The notes under the pieces were generated by a model, which was not told where the DNA came from, searched no databases, and was given only the letters and a program-made list of their open reading frames with translations. Made by a program: the position numbers and the translations under genes. A DNA stretch of 64,000 nucleotides from Pusillimonas sp. (lineage in GTDB: Bacteria > Pseudomonadota > Gammaproteobacteria > Burkholderiales > Burkholderiaceae_B), in NCBI RefSeq assembly GCF_029263785.1, contig NZ_JAJUFE010000007.1, positions 1 through 64,000 of the forward strand, in the 5' to 3' direction. This document shows positions 9,679 to 18,735 of the stretch, in pieces. Numbering within the stretch: the stretch's first letter is position 1; every line of letters starts with the position of its first letter.

Positions 9679-10884
9679 ATGCCTTCCTATCATTACGAAG
9701 CTGTCGATGCCACGGGGCGCAGTGACCAGGGCACCCTCGATGCCGACAGCGAACGCAGTGCCCGCCAGATCTTGCGTTCTCGCGGGCTGATACCACTTTC
9801 TGTAAAAGAGACGCGCAAGCGGGCAGGGCAGAGCTGGTCTGCCGGCTCCAAAATCAGCGACGCGGATCTGGGGTGGCTGACCCGACAGCTCGCCAGTTTG
9901 CTGGCTGCACGCTTGCCCCTGGAAGCGGCATTGCGCGCTACGCTTGAACAGGCCGAACGAAAACATGTCGCCCAGATCCTTGCCGCCGTTCGAGACGACG
10001 TCCGGGCCGGCCACCGGCTTGGCGACGCACTGGCCGCACATCCACGCGACTTCCCCGAAATTTACCGGGCCCTGGTCGACGCTGGAGAACAGTCTGGCGA
10101 TCTTGCCCAGGTACTGGAAAAACTCGCTGATTACATCGAGTCCCGAGGAGCACTGCGAAACAAGGTACTGACAGCTTTCATTTACCCGATCATCGTTACC
10201 GTCGTCTCCATCGGCATTGTCATCTTCCTGCTGAGTTACGTGGTGCCCCAGGTGGTGGGCGCCTTCACCCAGGCTCACCAGACGCTGCCACTGCTCACGC
10301 GCATGATGCTGGCATCCAGCGATTTTGCCCGTGAATGGGGTTTATTGACCGTGGGGATTCTTGTGGCATTGTTCGCCCTGTGGCGACTGAGCCTGCGCAA
10401 TCCCGCTGCACGTCTGGCCTGGCATGCCCGCGTTTTACGCCTGCCGGTATTCGGGCGTTACGCCCTGGGCGTTGACGTCGCCCGTTTCGCTGCGACCCTG
10501 GCCATCCTGACCGGCAGCAACGTTCCACTTCTTGACGCGCTGGACGCTTCACGACGCACACTGAACAATCGCAAACTGCAGGCGGCGGTAGATGAAGCCA
10601 CCCATCGCGTTCGTGAGGGAAGTCCGCTGGCGCAGGCCCTTCAGGCACAGAAGGTCTTTCCCCCACTATTGATACACCTGGTGGGTAGTGGAGAGCGCAC
10701 GGGCGAGCTGCCCGCCATGCTGGATCGTGCTGCCACTGTTCTGGCCACCGAACTGGAACGCCGTGCCATGACGATGACTGCCATACTTGAACCCCTGATG
10801 ATCCTGGTCATGGGAGGCATCGTTCTGGTCATTGTGCTGGCAGTGATGATGCCCATCATCGAGATCAATCAGTTAGTGCAGTAA
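9679..10884 (+). CDS. gspF: Type II secretion platform protein GspF
   Basis: Polytopic inner-membrane platform protein of 401 aa. It has two repeated GspF cytoplasmic domains (WLTRQLASLLAARLPLEAAL and VARFAATLAILTGSNVPLL) and three membrane segments (near residues 170-190, 215-235 and 375-395). The N-terminal YHYEAVDATGRSDQGTLDADS is the family signature. It is the last gene of the gsp operon, and no clear terminator follows. Confidence 0.95.
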   Translation: MPSYHYEAVDATGRSDQGTLDADSERSARQILRSRGLIPLSVKETRKRAGQSWSAGSKISDADLGWLTRQLASLLAARLPLEAALRATLEQAERKHVAQILAAVRDDVRAGHRLGDALAAHPRDFPEIYRALVDAGEQSGDLAQVLEKLADYIESRGALRNKVLTAFIYPIIVTVVSIGIVIFLLSYVVPQVVGAFTQAHQTLPLLTRMMLASSDFAREWGLLTVGILVALFALWRLSLRNPAARLAWHARVLRLPVFGRYALGVDVARFAATLAILTGSNVPLLDALDASRRTLNNRKLQAAVDEATHRVREGSPLAQALQAQKVFPPLLIHLVGSGERTGELPAMLDRAATVLATELERRAMTMTAILEPLMILVMGGIVLVIVLAVMMPIIEINQLVQ

Positions 10885-10948
10885 GCAGACAGGAAGTGCG
10901 CGGCGCGGGCGGGTGCGCGAAGCCTGATCCGTCGACCCCGCGTCCCGA

Positions 10949-11083
10949 TCACTTCCTGGCGGCCAAGCCCAGGGCGATTCCAATACCTATTCCCATGCCA
11001 ATGCCCAAACCAATATCGTCCTGTGCAACTCCGATGGCTGCGCCAATGGCAACGCCGATTGCTATCCATAAACTTGTCGACAT
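10949..11083 (-). CDS. Small glycine-rich membrane peptide (44 aa)
   Basis: The minus strand from ATG 11083 to TGA 10949 encodes MSTSLWIAIGVAIGAAIGVA followed by QDDIGLGIGMGIGIGIALGL and AARK. Almost the whole peptide is Gly/Ala/Ile with GxxxG-like spacing, which suggests one or two tightly packing membrane helices. Similar short glycine-zipper proteins occur in many proteobacteria with no assigned role. No strong Shine-Dalgarno is visible. It lies convergent to gspF and divergent from the cupin gene. Confidence 0.6.
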   Translation of the reverse strand: MSTSLWIAIGVAIGAAIGVAQDDIGLGIGMGIGIGIALGLAARK

Positions 11084-11218
11084 GACTGTTATTTTTTGCT
11101 GAATGAACGCTTGGGACGGCAGCAAGCGGCGAACCTGCCTGTTTGCATAATGTGGTGCCGACGATGTGATATTGTTTGTCTGTCAACCTTTAACCACCAC
11201 TTTTTACGGAGCCAGCCC

Positions 11219-11608
11219 ATGAAAGGTTTTGTCGACGATATCGAAAAGCTGACAGTCGAAAACGATCTGTTTCGCAAAGTACTCTATACCGGTAAACACC
11301 TGCAGCTCGTGCTCATGACCCTTCAGCCGGGTGAAGAAATCGGCTCCGAAGTGCACGAAGGACACGACCAGTTTTTCCGCATTGAAGAAGGCAAGGGCGA
11401 AGTCGTGATAGACGGCAAAGCCACAGCCATCGAAGACGACGACGCCATCATCGTGCCGGCCGGTGCGGAACACAATGTCATCAATACCGGCTCCGAACCG
11501 CTGCGCCTGTATACGCTTTACGGTCCACCCGAGCATCGTGATGGTGTTGTTCATGCGACCAAGGCCGACGAAAAAGAAGAACATTTCGACGGCAAGACGA
11601 CCGAATAG
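11219..11608 (+). CDS. Cupin-domain protein
   Basis: Small single-domain cupin of 129 aa. Both cupin motifs are present: GSEVHEGHDQFFRIEEGKGEV and PAGAEHNVINTGSEPLRLYT. They supply the usual His/His/Glu and His metal ligands. The ATG at 11219 has GGAG 8 bases upstream. An upstream in-frame start at 11096 lacks any cupin sequence and is rejected. The substrate is unknown; the overall form resembles mannose-6-phosphate isomerase-like cupins. It is a single gene ended by the hairpin at 11650-11694. Confidence 0.85.
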   Translation: MKGFVDDIEKLTVENDLFRKVLYTGKHLQLVLMTLQPGEEIGSEVHEGHDQFFRIEEGKGEVVIDGKATAIEDDDAIIVPAGAEHNVINTGSEPLRLYTLYGPPEHRDGVVHATKADEKEEHFDGKTTE

Positions 11609-11649
11609 CAACGGTCCGGTCGGCGGCAACGAAAAGCGCACGCCGATTG

Positions 11650-11694
11650 AAAAGCCCACGCCCGCATTTGTGCGAATCGGCGTGGGCTTTTTTG
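11650..11694 (+). terminator. Rho-independent terminator after the cupin gene
   Basis: A 13-bp stem (AAAAGCCCACGCC at 11650-11662 with its complement at 11679-11691) closes a 16-base loop and is followed directly by a T tract. It lies 42 bases after the cupin stop. Confidence 0.9.
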
Positions 11695-11699
11695 CTTTT

Positions 11700-11950
11700 T
11701 TGATTTAAGTTTTGCTTTAAGGGTAGGCTCGATTCTGATTTGAAGGTAAAGCTCGAAGGGCTTGATGGAAGATGCAGATGAAATGGCTAGCCGCCATTCA
11801 AACAGACCAATCAAACAGGCCAATCTAAAAGAGGCCAATCTATGACTTTACATAATATACATTATGCGTCATTTGGCAATCGGGCCTTGGGGATTATCCT
11901 GGTCTTCGGCAGATCAAAAACGGCACGTACTACTTCTTCGATCAACCTTG
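11700..11950. other. Non-coding stretch with short repeats and an AT-rich palindrome
   Basis: I see no credible gene here. Three near-copies of GGCCAATC occur at 11805-11812 (GACCAATC), 11818-11825 and 11833-11840. They are followed by CATAAT-ATAC-ATTATG at 11851-11866, a perfect 6-bp dyad. The stretch lies downstream of the adenosyltransferase gene, which is on the minus strand. Confidence 0.5.
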
Positions 11951-12526
11951 CTAATGGGCTTCGCGCTCCCACAGCACGTCTGATCGTCCCGCCGCCTTGT
12001 TCAGGGCTCTGGCAAGCACGAACAAAAGATCGGACAGCCTGTTCAGGTACTGGACAAGCAACCGATCGGGTCTGTCCTGATCTTTGGTGAGATCTCCTGT
12101 CGCATCCACCAGAAGCGAAACCACCGACCTTTCCGCGCGCCTGCAGATGGTCCGGGCCATATGTGCCAGCGCCGCACTGCGCGTTCCACCGGGCAGGATG
12201 AATTCCTTGAGTGGGCCCAGCTCGGCGTTATACAAGGCCAGAGCCTTTTCAAGCGCCACTATTTGCTTTTCAGCCACTGCCGTGTGACCGGGAATGCACA
12301 GCTGCGCACCAACGTCGAACAGATCGTTCTGTACGCGACGCAATATCGCGTCAACTTCGGCCGGCAGTGACTCTGCACGCAGCAGACCCACCGCACTGTT
12401 AAGTTCGTCGACGTCGCCCATCGCCGCGACACGCGGCGCGTCCTTGCGGATGCGGCTGCCGTCGCCCAGGCCCGTGTCGCCACTATCACCGCCTCGGGTT
12501 GTGATAATTGTCAATCGAGTCGCCAT
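11951..12526 (-). CDS. pduO: Cob(I)yrinic acid a,c-diamide / cob(I)alamin adenosyltransferase (PduO type)
   Basis: Transfers the adenosyl group of ATP to reduced cobalamin to make coenzyme B12. The N-terminal ATP-binding motif TTRGGDSGDTGLGDGSR and the helical-bundle segments RTICRRAERSVV and YLNRLSDLLFVLAR are typical of the PduO family. The ATG at 12526 gives 191 aa, the usual length; an extension to 12544 adds six residues. No other cobalamin gene is nearby. Confidence 0.93.
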   Translation of the reverse strand: MATRLTIITTRGGDSGDTGLGDGSRIRKDAPRVAAMGDVDELNSAVGLLRAESLPAEVDAILRRVQNDLFDVGAQLCIPGHTAVAEKQIVALEKALALYNAELGPLKEFILPGGTRSAALAHMARTICRRAERSVVSLLVDATGDLTKDQDRPDRLLVQYLNRLSDLLFVLARALNKAAGRSDVLWEREAH

Positions 12527-12729
12527 TGTCCTGCCCGTAATCAAGATAATGGGCTCAGGATACCGCAGACTTTAAGGTGTTGCTGCAGGCATCCAATCAG
12601 CTCTGCAGCCCCGACATGATACGGACACCATTGGGCAGCGGGAAGGTTTGCTGAGATAATCCGCGTTTGGCCTGCTTCCTCGCCGGTACCGATAAAAAGC
12701 TTGTTCACGGCTAAAACCCTGTCCTCTCG

Positions 12730-14019
12730 ATGCTTGTTGCCTCTGCAGTATTCGTACTTACACTTGTTCTCGTCATCTGGCAGCCAAGAGGGCTTGGCAT
12801 AGGCTGGAGTGCGTCCATCGGCGCCGGACTCGCCCTGCTGACAGGCGTTGTGCAAATTCAGGACATTCCTGTAGTTTGGGACATTGTCTGGAACGCCACT
12901 GCCACCTTCGTGGCAATTATTGTGATCAGTCTGCTCCTGGATGAAGCCGGCTTTTTCAAATGGGCGGCCCTGCACGTGGGGCGTTGGGGGCGCGGCCGGG
13001 CCAGACGACTGTTCGTTGCCATAATCCTGCTGGGAGCATTCGTGTCAGCACTGTTCGCCAACGACGGAGCAGCGCTGATCCTGACCCCCATCGTCATGGC
13101 CATGCTGGTGAGATTGGGTATGACTCCGGCCGCCACACTGGCGTTCGTGATGGCCGCCGGCTTTATCGCCGATACCGCCAGCCTGCCCTTTATCGTGTCC
13201 AACCTCGTCAACATCGTGACGGCAGATTTCTTCGGGATAGGCTTCGGCCGCTACGCATCAGTGATGGTACCGGTCAACATCGTGTCTGTTGCTGCAACCT
13301 TGCTGGTTCTTGTTCTTTACTTTCGTTCAAGTTTGCCCGCCACGTACGACACGAAGCAACTGCGGCCACCAGCAGAAGCCATCCACGACGCCACAACATT
13401 TCGCGCAGGATGGATCACCCTGGGCTTGTTGCTGGCCGGCCTTTTCGGTCTGGAGCCGCTGGGCATTCCCGTAAGCGCTGTCGCCGCCGTCACCGCATTT
13501 TCACTTTGGATCGTAGCGCGCGCCAGCGGCATCATCGACACCAGAAAGGTCCTGCGCGAGGCCCCGTGGCAGATTGTGTTGTTCTCACTTGGCATGTACC
13601 TGGTGGTGTATGGCTTGCGCAATCAAGGATTGACCAACTACTTGGCGACTTTGCTCGACAGCTGCGCACAGTACGGACTTTGGGCCGCTACATTCGGCAC
13701 GGGATTGCTGACCGCCCTCCTCTCCTCGGTCATGAACAATCTTCCCACTGTCCTTATCGGAGCCCTATCAATCGATGCGTCGGAAAGCCAGGGCGTGGTC
13801 CGTGAGGCCATGATTTATGCCAACGTAATCGGCAGCGATCTGGGACCAAAATTTACGCCCATTGGCAGCCTGGCCACCCTGCTCTGGCTTCATGTCCTGG
13901 CCGGCAAGGGAATGATGATTACCTGGGGATACTACTTCCGCGTCGGGGTTGTAGTGACGACACCCATCTTGCTGCTCACCCTGGCAGCGCTGGCTTTACG
14001 CCTGACACTCGGGGCCTGA
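12730..14019 (+). CDS. arsB: Arsenite efflux permease ArsB
   Basis: 429-aa polytopic membrane protein matching ArsB in length and pattern. Landmarks are [38 protein letters not shown] and [17 protein letters not shown], plus a hydrophobic C-terminus. ArsB exports arsenite or antimonite using the proton motive force, alone or with ArsA. No arsR, arsA or arsC is adjacent, although an ArsC lies 32 kb away at 46197-46535. The Shine-Dalgarno is weak. Confidence 0.93.
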   Translation: MLVASAVFVLTLVLVIWQPRGLGIGWSASIGAGLALLTGVVQIQDIPVVWDIVWNATATFVAIIVISLLLDEAGFFKWAALHVGRWGRGRARRLFVAIILLGAFVSALFANDGAALILTPIVMAMLVRLGMTPAATLAFVMAAGFIADTASLPFIVSNLVNIVTADFFGIGFGRYASVMVPVNIVSVAATLLVLVLYFRSSLPATYDTKQLRPPAEAIHDATTFRAGWITLGLLLAGLFGLEPLGIPVSAVAAVTAFSLWIVARASGIIDTRKVLREAPWQIVLFSLGMYLVVYGLRNQGLTNYLATLLDSCAQYGLWAATFGTGLLTALLSSVMNNLPTVLIGALSIDASESQGVVREAMIYANVIGSDLGPKFTPIGSLATLLWLHVLAGKGMMITWGYYFRVGVVVTTPILLLTLAALALRLTLGA

Positions 14020-14055
14020 CCACCAAACCCCATACTGCACCACAATGAACGCCTA

Positions 14056-14084
14056 TTGGCATCAGGAGTTCAGGCTACTATAGT
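14056..14084 (+). promoter_or_regulatory. Predicted sigma-70 promoter of the catalase gene
   Basis: TTGGCA at 14056-14061 and TATAGT at 14079-14084 are spaced by exactly 17 bp, 57 bases before the katA start. No clear OxyR site was recognised around it. Confidence 0.55.
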
Positions 14085-14140
14085 GGACGCAGTCAGGACT
14101 TCAGGTCCGAGCCGTACGCCATAACCAGAAGGAGAACTCC

Positions 14141-15640
14141 ATGAGCGATTCGAAAAAAACCATAACAGGCCATTCAACAACCGGAAGCGGCGCACCCGCG
14201 CCAAGCGATCGCAACACCTTGTCGGTAGGGCCGAACGGGCCGTTGCTGTTGCATGACGTCCATTTTCTGGAGCAGATGGCGCACTTCAATCGTGAAAAAG
14301 TTCCCGAGCGTCAGCCACACGCCAAGGGCGGCGGGGCGTTTGGCGTGTTTGAAACCACCGAAGACGTCTCGGCCTACACGCGTGCAGCGCTATTTCAAAA
14401 AGGTGTCAAAACCGAAATGCTCGCGCGTTTTTCCACAGTGGCCGGCGAAGCAGGCAGCCCTGACACGTGGCGGGACGTACGCGGCTTCTCGCTCAAGTTC
14501 TACACGACCGAGGGCAATTACGATCTGGTGGGCAACAACACCCCCATTTTTTTCGTGCGCGACCCCATGAAGTTTCCGCATTTCATTCGCAGTCAGAAGC
14601 GCTTGCCGGATTCGGGGCTTCGCGATAACCATATGCAATGGGATTTCTGGACCAGTAATCCGGAAACCGCGCACCAGGTCACCTACCTGATGGGCGAACG
14701 TGGCCTGCCGCGCACCTGGCGCCACATGAACGGTTATGGCTCCCACACCTATATGTGGATTAACGCCAAAGGTGAGAAGTTCTGGGTCAAGTACCATTTC
14801 CACACCCAACAGGGCATGGAGTTCTTCACGAACGAAGAAGCCGCACAGATGGCAGGAAAAGACGCCGACTTTCACCGCCGCGACCTGTTTGATGCCATTG
14901 CACGCGGCGAGCATCCAAAGTGGGTGCTATCCGTGCAGGTCATGCCCTATGCCGACGCCAAGACATACCGGATCAATCCGTTCGATCTTACAAAAACATG
15001 GTCGCACAAGGATTACCCGCTCATTCCCGTTGGCACAATGACGCTCAATCGCAACCCCGAGAACTTCTTTGCGCAGATCGAGCAGGCGGCTTTCTCGCCC
15101 GGTAACACTGTGCCGGGAATCGGCCTGTCACCCGACAAGATGCTGCTGGGTCGCGCCTTTGCCTATGCCGACGCCCAGCGCAACCGCATCGGCGCCAACT
15201 TCCACCAGCTGCCTGTCAACCAACCCAAGGTACCTGTCAACACGTATATGTTCGACGGACAAATGGCCTATCACCATAGCGGAAACGCCCCGGTGTATGC
15301 GCCGAACAGCCACGGCCGGCCCTGGGCGGACGACACGGGTGCCATGCCTGACGGATGGGAATCCGACGGCGAAATGGTACGTGCCGCCTACACCCTGCAC
15401 GCCGAAGATGATGATTTCAGCCAGGCCGGTACGCTGGTGCGCGAAGTGTTCAACGACGATCAGCGCAGCAAACTTGTCGACCAGGTTGCCGGAAGCCTGT
15501 TGGGCGGTGTGCGCAGCCCTGTTCTTGAGCGCGCCATCGAATACTGGAAAAACATCGATGCCGATGTAGGACGACGCATCGAAGAACAGGTCTTTTCGGG
15601 ACGCGGATCGGACCCTGCGGCCGGCATGGGCGACGCCTGA
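14141..15640 (+). CDS. katA: Small-subunit heme catalase
   Basis: Converts hydrogen peroxide to water and oxygen in the cytoplasm. The 499-aa protein has the distal heme His in [12 protein letters not shown], the Asn in [11 protein letters not shown] and the proximal heme Tyr in [11 protein letters not shown], so the active site looks intact. Strong AGAAGGAGA ribosome site. It stands as a single gene with its own promoter. A large-subunit KatE catalase follows 5 kb away. Confidence 0.95.
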   Translation: MSDSKKTITGHSTTGSGAPAPSDRNTLSVGPNGPLLLHDVHFLEQMAHFNREKVPERQPHAKGGGAFGVFETTEDVSAYTRAALFQKGVKTEMLARFSTVAGEAGSPDTWRDVRGFSLKFYTTEGNYDLVGNNTPIFFVRDPMKFPHFIRSQKRLPDSGLRDNHMQWDFWTSNPETAHQVTYLMGERGLPRTWRHMNGYGSHTYMWINAKGEKFWVKYHFHTQQGMEFFTNEEAAQMAGKDADFHRRDLFDAIARGEHPKWVLSVQVMPYADAKTYRINPFDLTKTWSHKDYPLIPVGTMTLNRNPENFFAQIEQAAFSPGNTVPGIGLSPDKMLLGRAFAYADAQRNRIGANFHQLPVNQPKVPVNTYMFDGQMAYHHSGNAPVYAPNSHGRPWADDTGAMPDGWESDGEMVRAAYTLHAEDDDFSQAGTLVREVFNDDQRSKLVDQVAGSLLGGVRSPVLERAIEYWKNIDADVGRRIEEQVFSGRGSDPAAGMGDA

Positions 15641-15675
15641 ACCGGGTTTGGTGCGTTAATCTGTATCTGACTGAT

Positions 15676-16335
15676 CTACTGCACGAGGGCCTTCAGCACG
15701 TTGGCCCCCGTGCGTTCTATATGCGAGCGCAGCAGCTCGCATGCGTCATCAGGCCGGCGCTCAAGAGTGGCCGAACAAATGTCCACATGCTCCTGACGTA
15801 CGTCTCTGTCGATGGGATTTTCCGACAGGAATATCCGCCGATACCGGTCGTTCAGGTCGTGCAAGGTTTCGCAGAAGTGCAGTAACAAGGGCATGCTGCA
15901 GGCCGAAATCAGAGTGCGGTGAAACACAGTGTGGGCCTGTTCCCACTGGCTGACACCTTCCACACGCTCACGCTCTATCTTGTTCAGCCTGTGCAAGGAC
16001 GCCAACACCTCTCCTTCCCAGGCGTCATCCCCTTTCTTGATGGCTTCACGCAAGGCGTAGCTTTCAAACTGCACGCGCAGGCGGATGACTTCGTCCAGAT
16101 TATTTTCGGACACAGGCACCACGCGGTAGCCGCGTTGGTCCTCCATGGCTACGAATCCTTCAGCGCACAGGCGCGACAATGCTTCGCGCAAGGGGCTAAG
16201 GCTTACGCCGAACATCGACCTCAACTCGTCCAGTCGCAATTTGGCACCCGGAGCAAATTCGCCGTGCGCAATGCGCTCGCGCAACATGGCCGCAATGCTG
16301 CTGGCCAGGGTCGGAGTTGAGTCGGTCTTGGACAT
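15676..16335 (-). CDS. GntR-family (FCD) transcriptional regulator
   Basis: 219 aa with an N-terminal winged helix (ELRSMFGVSLSPLREALSRLCAEGFV) and a C-terminal all-helical FCD ligand domain with metal-type His/Asp positions (FHRTLISACSMPLLLHFCETLHDL). Regulators of this kind usually repress aromatic or sugar-acid catabolic genes until an intermediate binds. It diverges from the ring-cleavage operon starting at 16439, with a strong promoter and dyads in the 103-bp gap, so it most likely controls that operon. Confidence 0.92.
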   Translation of the reverse strand: MSKTDSTPTLASSIAAMLRERIAHGEFAPGAKLRLDELRSMFGVSLSPLREALSRLCAEGFVAMEDQRGYRVVPVSENNLDEVIRLRVQFESYALREAIKKGDDAWEGEVLASLHRLNKIERERVEGVSQWEQAHTVFHRTLISACSMPLLLHFCETLHDLNDRYRRIFLSENPIDRDVRQEHVDICSATLERRPDDACELLRSHIERTGANVLKALVQ

Positions 16336-16365
16336 GAATAGTTAATTGATGAGTGACGCCACGGA

Positions 16366-16394
16366 TTGACATGGATTATAAACCCCACTACATT
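16366..16394 (+). promoter_or_regulatory. Strong sigma-70-like promoter of the ring-cleavage operon
   Basis: TTGACA at 16366-16371 and TACATT at 16389-16394 are separated by 17 bp. Transcription would start near 16401, inside the left arm of the inverted repeat described next. Confidence 0.65.
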
Positions 16395-16396
16395 AA

Positions 16397-16440
16397 ATCG
16401 ATATTAATGGCTGAAATCGAAATTTAAAAGGAATATCGAT
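16397..16440 (+). promoter_or_regulatory. Inverted repeat ATCGATATT...AATATCGAT spanning the leader and start codon
   Basis: Perfect 9-bp arms lie at 16397-16405 and 16432-16440, with a third, near-identical direct copy ATCGAAATT at 16416-16424. The right arm overlaps the AAGGA ribosome site region and the ATG of the LigA-like gene. It may be a GntR operator over the start site, or an mRNA stem masking the start codon. Confidence 0.55.
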
Positions 16441-16747
16441 GGGAATCCAGGATACAGACCGCACTTTGCCGTCAAATCGCATGGTGTTCGAACTCCGACG
16501 CGACGAAGAGCGATATCGGCAATTCCAGCAAGACATCGAAGCCTCGATGGAACATTACGGCCTAAGCGAGGCCGAGCGCCAAGCCTGGCGAAATATGGAC
16601 ATATCAGGACTCGCGCGGCTGGGCGTGCATCCCTATTTCCTGCCCCAGATCAGCCGCCTGTTCAAAGGCGGCGGCTACAACCACAACAACAGCGACGCCG
16701 CCCGGCTCTACGCCGAAAAAATGGGTATCGTCTCGGAGGACAACTGA
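16439..16747 (+). CDS. LigA-like small (alpha) subunit of an extradiol dioxygenase
   Basis: 102-aa helical protein of the LigA superfamily (protocatechuate 4,5-dioxygenase alpha chain). It has the typical AERQAWRNMDISGLARLGVHPYF segment that forms the lid over the active site of the beta subunit. It lies 2 bases before the LigB-like gene, which supports an alpha-beta pair. The substrate is not set by sequence. Confidence 0.85.
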   Translation: MGIQDTDRTLPSNRMVFELRRDEERYRQFQQDIEASMEHYGLSEAERQAWRNMDISGLARLGVHPYFLPQISRLFKGGGYNHNNSDAARLYAEKMGIVSEDN

Positions 16748-16749
16748 AC

Positions 16750-17607
16750 ATGGCAAAGCTCGTAGCAACTTTGGGCATCGCCCACGCGCCAGGCGTCACC
16801 GGCTGGATCGATCGGGCTCCCAAAGAGCAGCAAGAAGGCGTTTTGGCCGGATATCAGGAATTTCGGCGCCGCATGGAAGTTCTCAAGCCAGATGTCGTGA
16901 TTGGCGTGGCCAACGATCATCTGCTGAATTTCCCCATGGAAAACGTCCCCGACTTCTGTGTCGGTATCGGCGATCACTGGAAAGGTCCGGCACCGTGGTT
17001 CAAGGACTGGCTGAACGTCCCCGATTACGAAATCAAGGGTCATCGCGAGCTGGGTCGCGCCCTGGTGCGCGAATCAGCCAAGGCTGGTACCAATCACGCC
17101 TTTGCCGAAGAACTGCTGTTCGACGACAACTGGTCGGTTCCGCTGAAGTTCCTTTTCCCGAAGTATGACGTGCGATTCGTGCCCATTCACATGAACTGCA
17201 TCGTCCCGCCCCTGCCTACAGCAACACATTGCCTCGAGGTCGGCGCGCAGCTGGCACGCATCATCAAAAGCTTCCCAGGCGAAGAACGCGTCGTGTTGAT
17301 GGCCACCGGCGGCCTGTCACACGATCCGGGTGGCCTCGATTACTTTACCGTCCACGAAGAATTCGACCGCTGGTTTATGGAGCTTCTCGAAACCGGAGAC
17401 CTGGAAAAGGTCCGTAAAGAAGCCACCTTCGAAAAGATGCTCACCGGCGGTGACGGCGGCGCGGGCGAACTGCTGGCGTGGCTTGTTGCCATGGGCGCCG
17501 CAGCCGAGCAAGGCAATTCAAAGGCGGAAAGCGTTTTCTATGTGCCGTCGGTTCCGATGCGCTGCGGTATGGGTGGTTCGTACTGGGCTCTTCCGGAGGC
17601 TGCATGA
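16750..17607 (+). CDS. LigB-family extradiol ring-cleavage dioxygenase (beta subunit)
   Basis: 285-aa non-heme iron dioxygenase of the class III extradiol type. Residues expected for iron and catalysis are all present: His12 (GIAHAPG), His57 (ANDHLL), Glu240 (GGAGEL) and His191 (GGLSHDPGG). They align with LigB His12/His61/Glu242/His195. It should open a catechol-like ring next to one hydroxyl. Likely substrates by family are protocatechuate, gallate or an aminophenol-type compound; the adjacent amidase-like gene favours a less common substrate. It ends in an ATGA overlap with the next gene. Confidence 0.88.
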   Translation: MAKLVATLGIAHAPGVTGWIDRAPKEQQEGVLAGYQEFRRRMEVLKPDVVIGVANDHLLNFPMENVPDFCVGIGDHWKGPAPWFKDWLNVPDYEIKGHRELGRALVRESAKAGTNHAFAEELLFDDNWSVPLKFLFPKYDVRFVPIHMNCIVPPLPTATHCLEVGAQLARIIKSFPGEERVVLMATGGLSHDPGGLDYFTVHEEFDRWFMELLETGDLEKVRKEATFEKMLTGGDGGAGELLAWLVAMGAAAEQGNSKAESVFYVPSVPMRCGMGGSYWALPEAA

Positions 17608-18269
17608 ACCCGGCGCAGACGACACTCGACGGAGCACTGAAAGAAGCCTTGCGTCCTGACGCATCGGCGTTGCTGGTCATCGACATGCAGAACGACTTCT
17701 GCGCACCCGGTGGCTACATTGATAAAGTCATGGGCAAGGATATCTCTGCGGTCGCCGGAATATGCGACAACCTGAAGCAGTTGGTGCAGACAGCCCGCTC
17801 GCGCAAGATCCCCGTCATCTGGATTGCCGCTGATTATTCTCACGACCGCATTCCGGCATCGATGCTGCGCAAACTCAGGCAACGCGGTGTTACCGCGGTA
17901 TGCTGCGAGCCCGGCTCTTGGGGCGCCGACTGGTTCTGTGTCCGACCCGATGATGGCGAAACGGTCATCGTCAAACATAATTACAGCGGGTTCTCGGGCA
18001 CAGATCTGGAATCCACCCTTCGCTCTCATAACGTCGAAACGCTGGTGCTCACTGGTGTACAAACGCAAATCTGCGTCGAATCCACCGCCCGCGAAGGCCA
18101 TTCTCTGGGATACACCTGCGTCGTGCCCAAAGACGCCGTGGCGTCCCACACTCCTGATCTGCATGACGCCAGCCTGATGAACATGCAGTTTTTATTTGGC
18201 GAAGTCTGCGGCACGCAAGACATCCTGTCCGCGTGGTCCAGAACGCCCTCTTCCCTATCCACTAACTGA
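17604..18269 (+). CDS. Cysteine hydrolase (isochorismatase-like, putative amidohydrolase)
   Basis: 221-aa protein of the isochorismatase/nicotinamidase fold with the complete catalytic triad Asp27 (LLVIDMQND), Lys124 (VIVKHNY) and Cys157 (GVQTQICVEST). Such enzymes hydrolyse amides such as maleamate, nicotinamide or carbamoyl compounds. The ATG at 17604 overlaps the dioxygenase stop. An upstream extension to 17478 lies inside the dioxygenase gene and is rejected. Its place after a ring-cleavage enzyme suggests that the fission product carries an amide or carbamoyl group. Confidence 0.88.
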   Translation: MNPAQTTLDGALKEALRPDASALLVIDMQNDFCAPGGYIDKVMGKDISAVAGICDNLKQLVQTARSRKIPVIWIAADYSHDRIPASMLRKLRQRGVTAVCCEPGSWGADWFCVRPDDGETVIVKHNYSGFSGTDLESTLRSHNVETLVLTGVQTQICVESTAREGHSLGYTCVVPKDAVASHTPDLHDASLMNMQFLFGEVCGTQDILSAWSRTPSSLSTN

Positions 18270-18282
18270 AAGAGCTTTACTG

Positions 18283-18729
18283 ATGCTACCTAAACGAATC
18301 AATCTGGACGTTGTTCGCCAATCCATGGGCGAGTATGCGGACACCAAAAAGACTGCTGAAGAACGCGGCAAGATCTACGAAGACCTGCTGGGTTTCGTTC
18401 CACCGCGAATCGAAGCACGCGTGAACGTTACCGGCGCGCTTGACCCGAAAATGGTCGACCTGCAAGAGCAAATGCGCGAACACGCCATGTACCCCGAGAG
18501 CTTCGACGTCAAGACCACTCAGCTGATGTTGTTTGGCATGCTGCTGATTTCGCTTAGCGACGCTGCCGTTCTTCATGGCATTGCCGCCCGTCGGGCAGGC
18601 GCCACATGGAAAGAAATGCAGGATGTCGTCAATTTGACTTTCCTGTTCCGTGGTTTGTCGGCTGCCAACCGTGGCGCCGAAATTCTGGCCAACATTGCCG
18701 AGCGCGAAGCGGCACAAGAAAACAAATAA
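18283..18729 (+). CDS. Carboxymuconolactone decarboxylase-like protein
   Basis: 148-aa all-helical protein of the CMD/AhpD fold (MREHAMYPESFDVKTTQLM, LHGIAARRAGATWKEMQDVV). It lacks the CxxC of AhpD peroxidase partners, so a decarboxylase or isomerase-like role in the ring-fission pathway is more likely than a redox role. The ATG at 18283 follows AAAGAG. It is the last gene of the operon and is followed by a long palindrome. Confidence 0.82.
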   Translation: MLPKRINLDVVRQSMGEYADTKKTAEERGKIYEDLLGFVPPRIEARVNVTGALDPKMVDLQEQMREHAMYPESFDVKTTQLMLFGMLLISLSDAAVLHGIAARRAGATWKEMQDVVNLTFLFRGLSAANRGAEILANIAEREAAQENK

Positions 18730-18735
18730 GTCGTC

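Noticed and set aside
10869-11186. 105-aa minus-strand frame overlapping the glycine-rich peptide
   Set aside because: A different frame of the same repeat gives a His/Arg/Trp-rich sequence; the Gly/Ile frame at 10949-11083 is far more protein-like.
12960-13805. 281-aa plus-strand frame inside arsB
   Set aside because: Arg/His-rich out-of-frame reading of a membrane protein gene.
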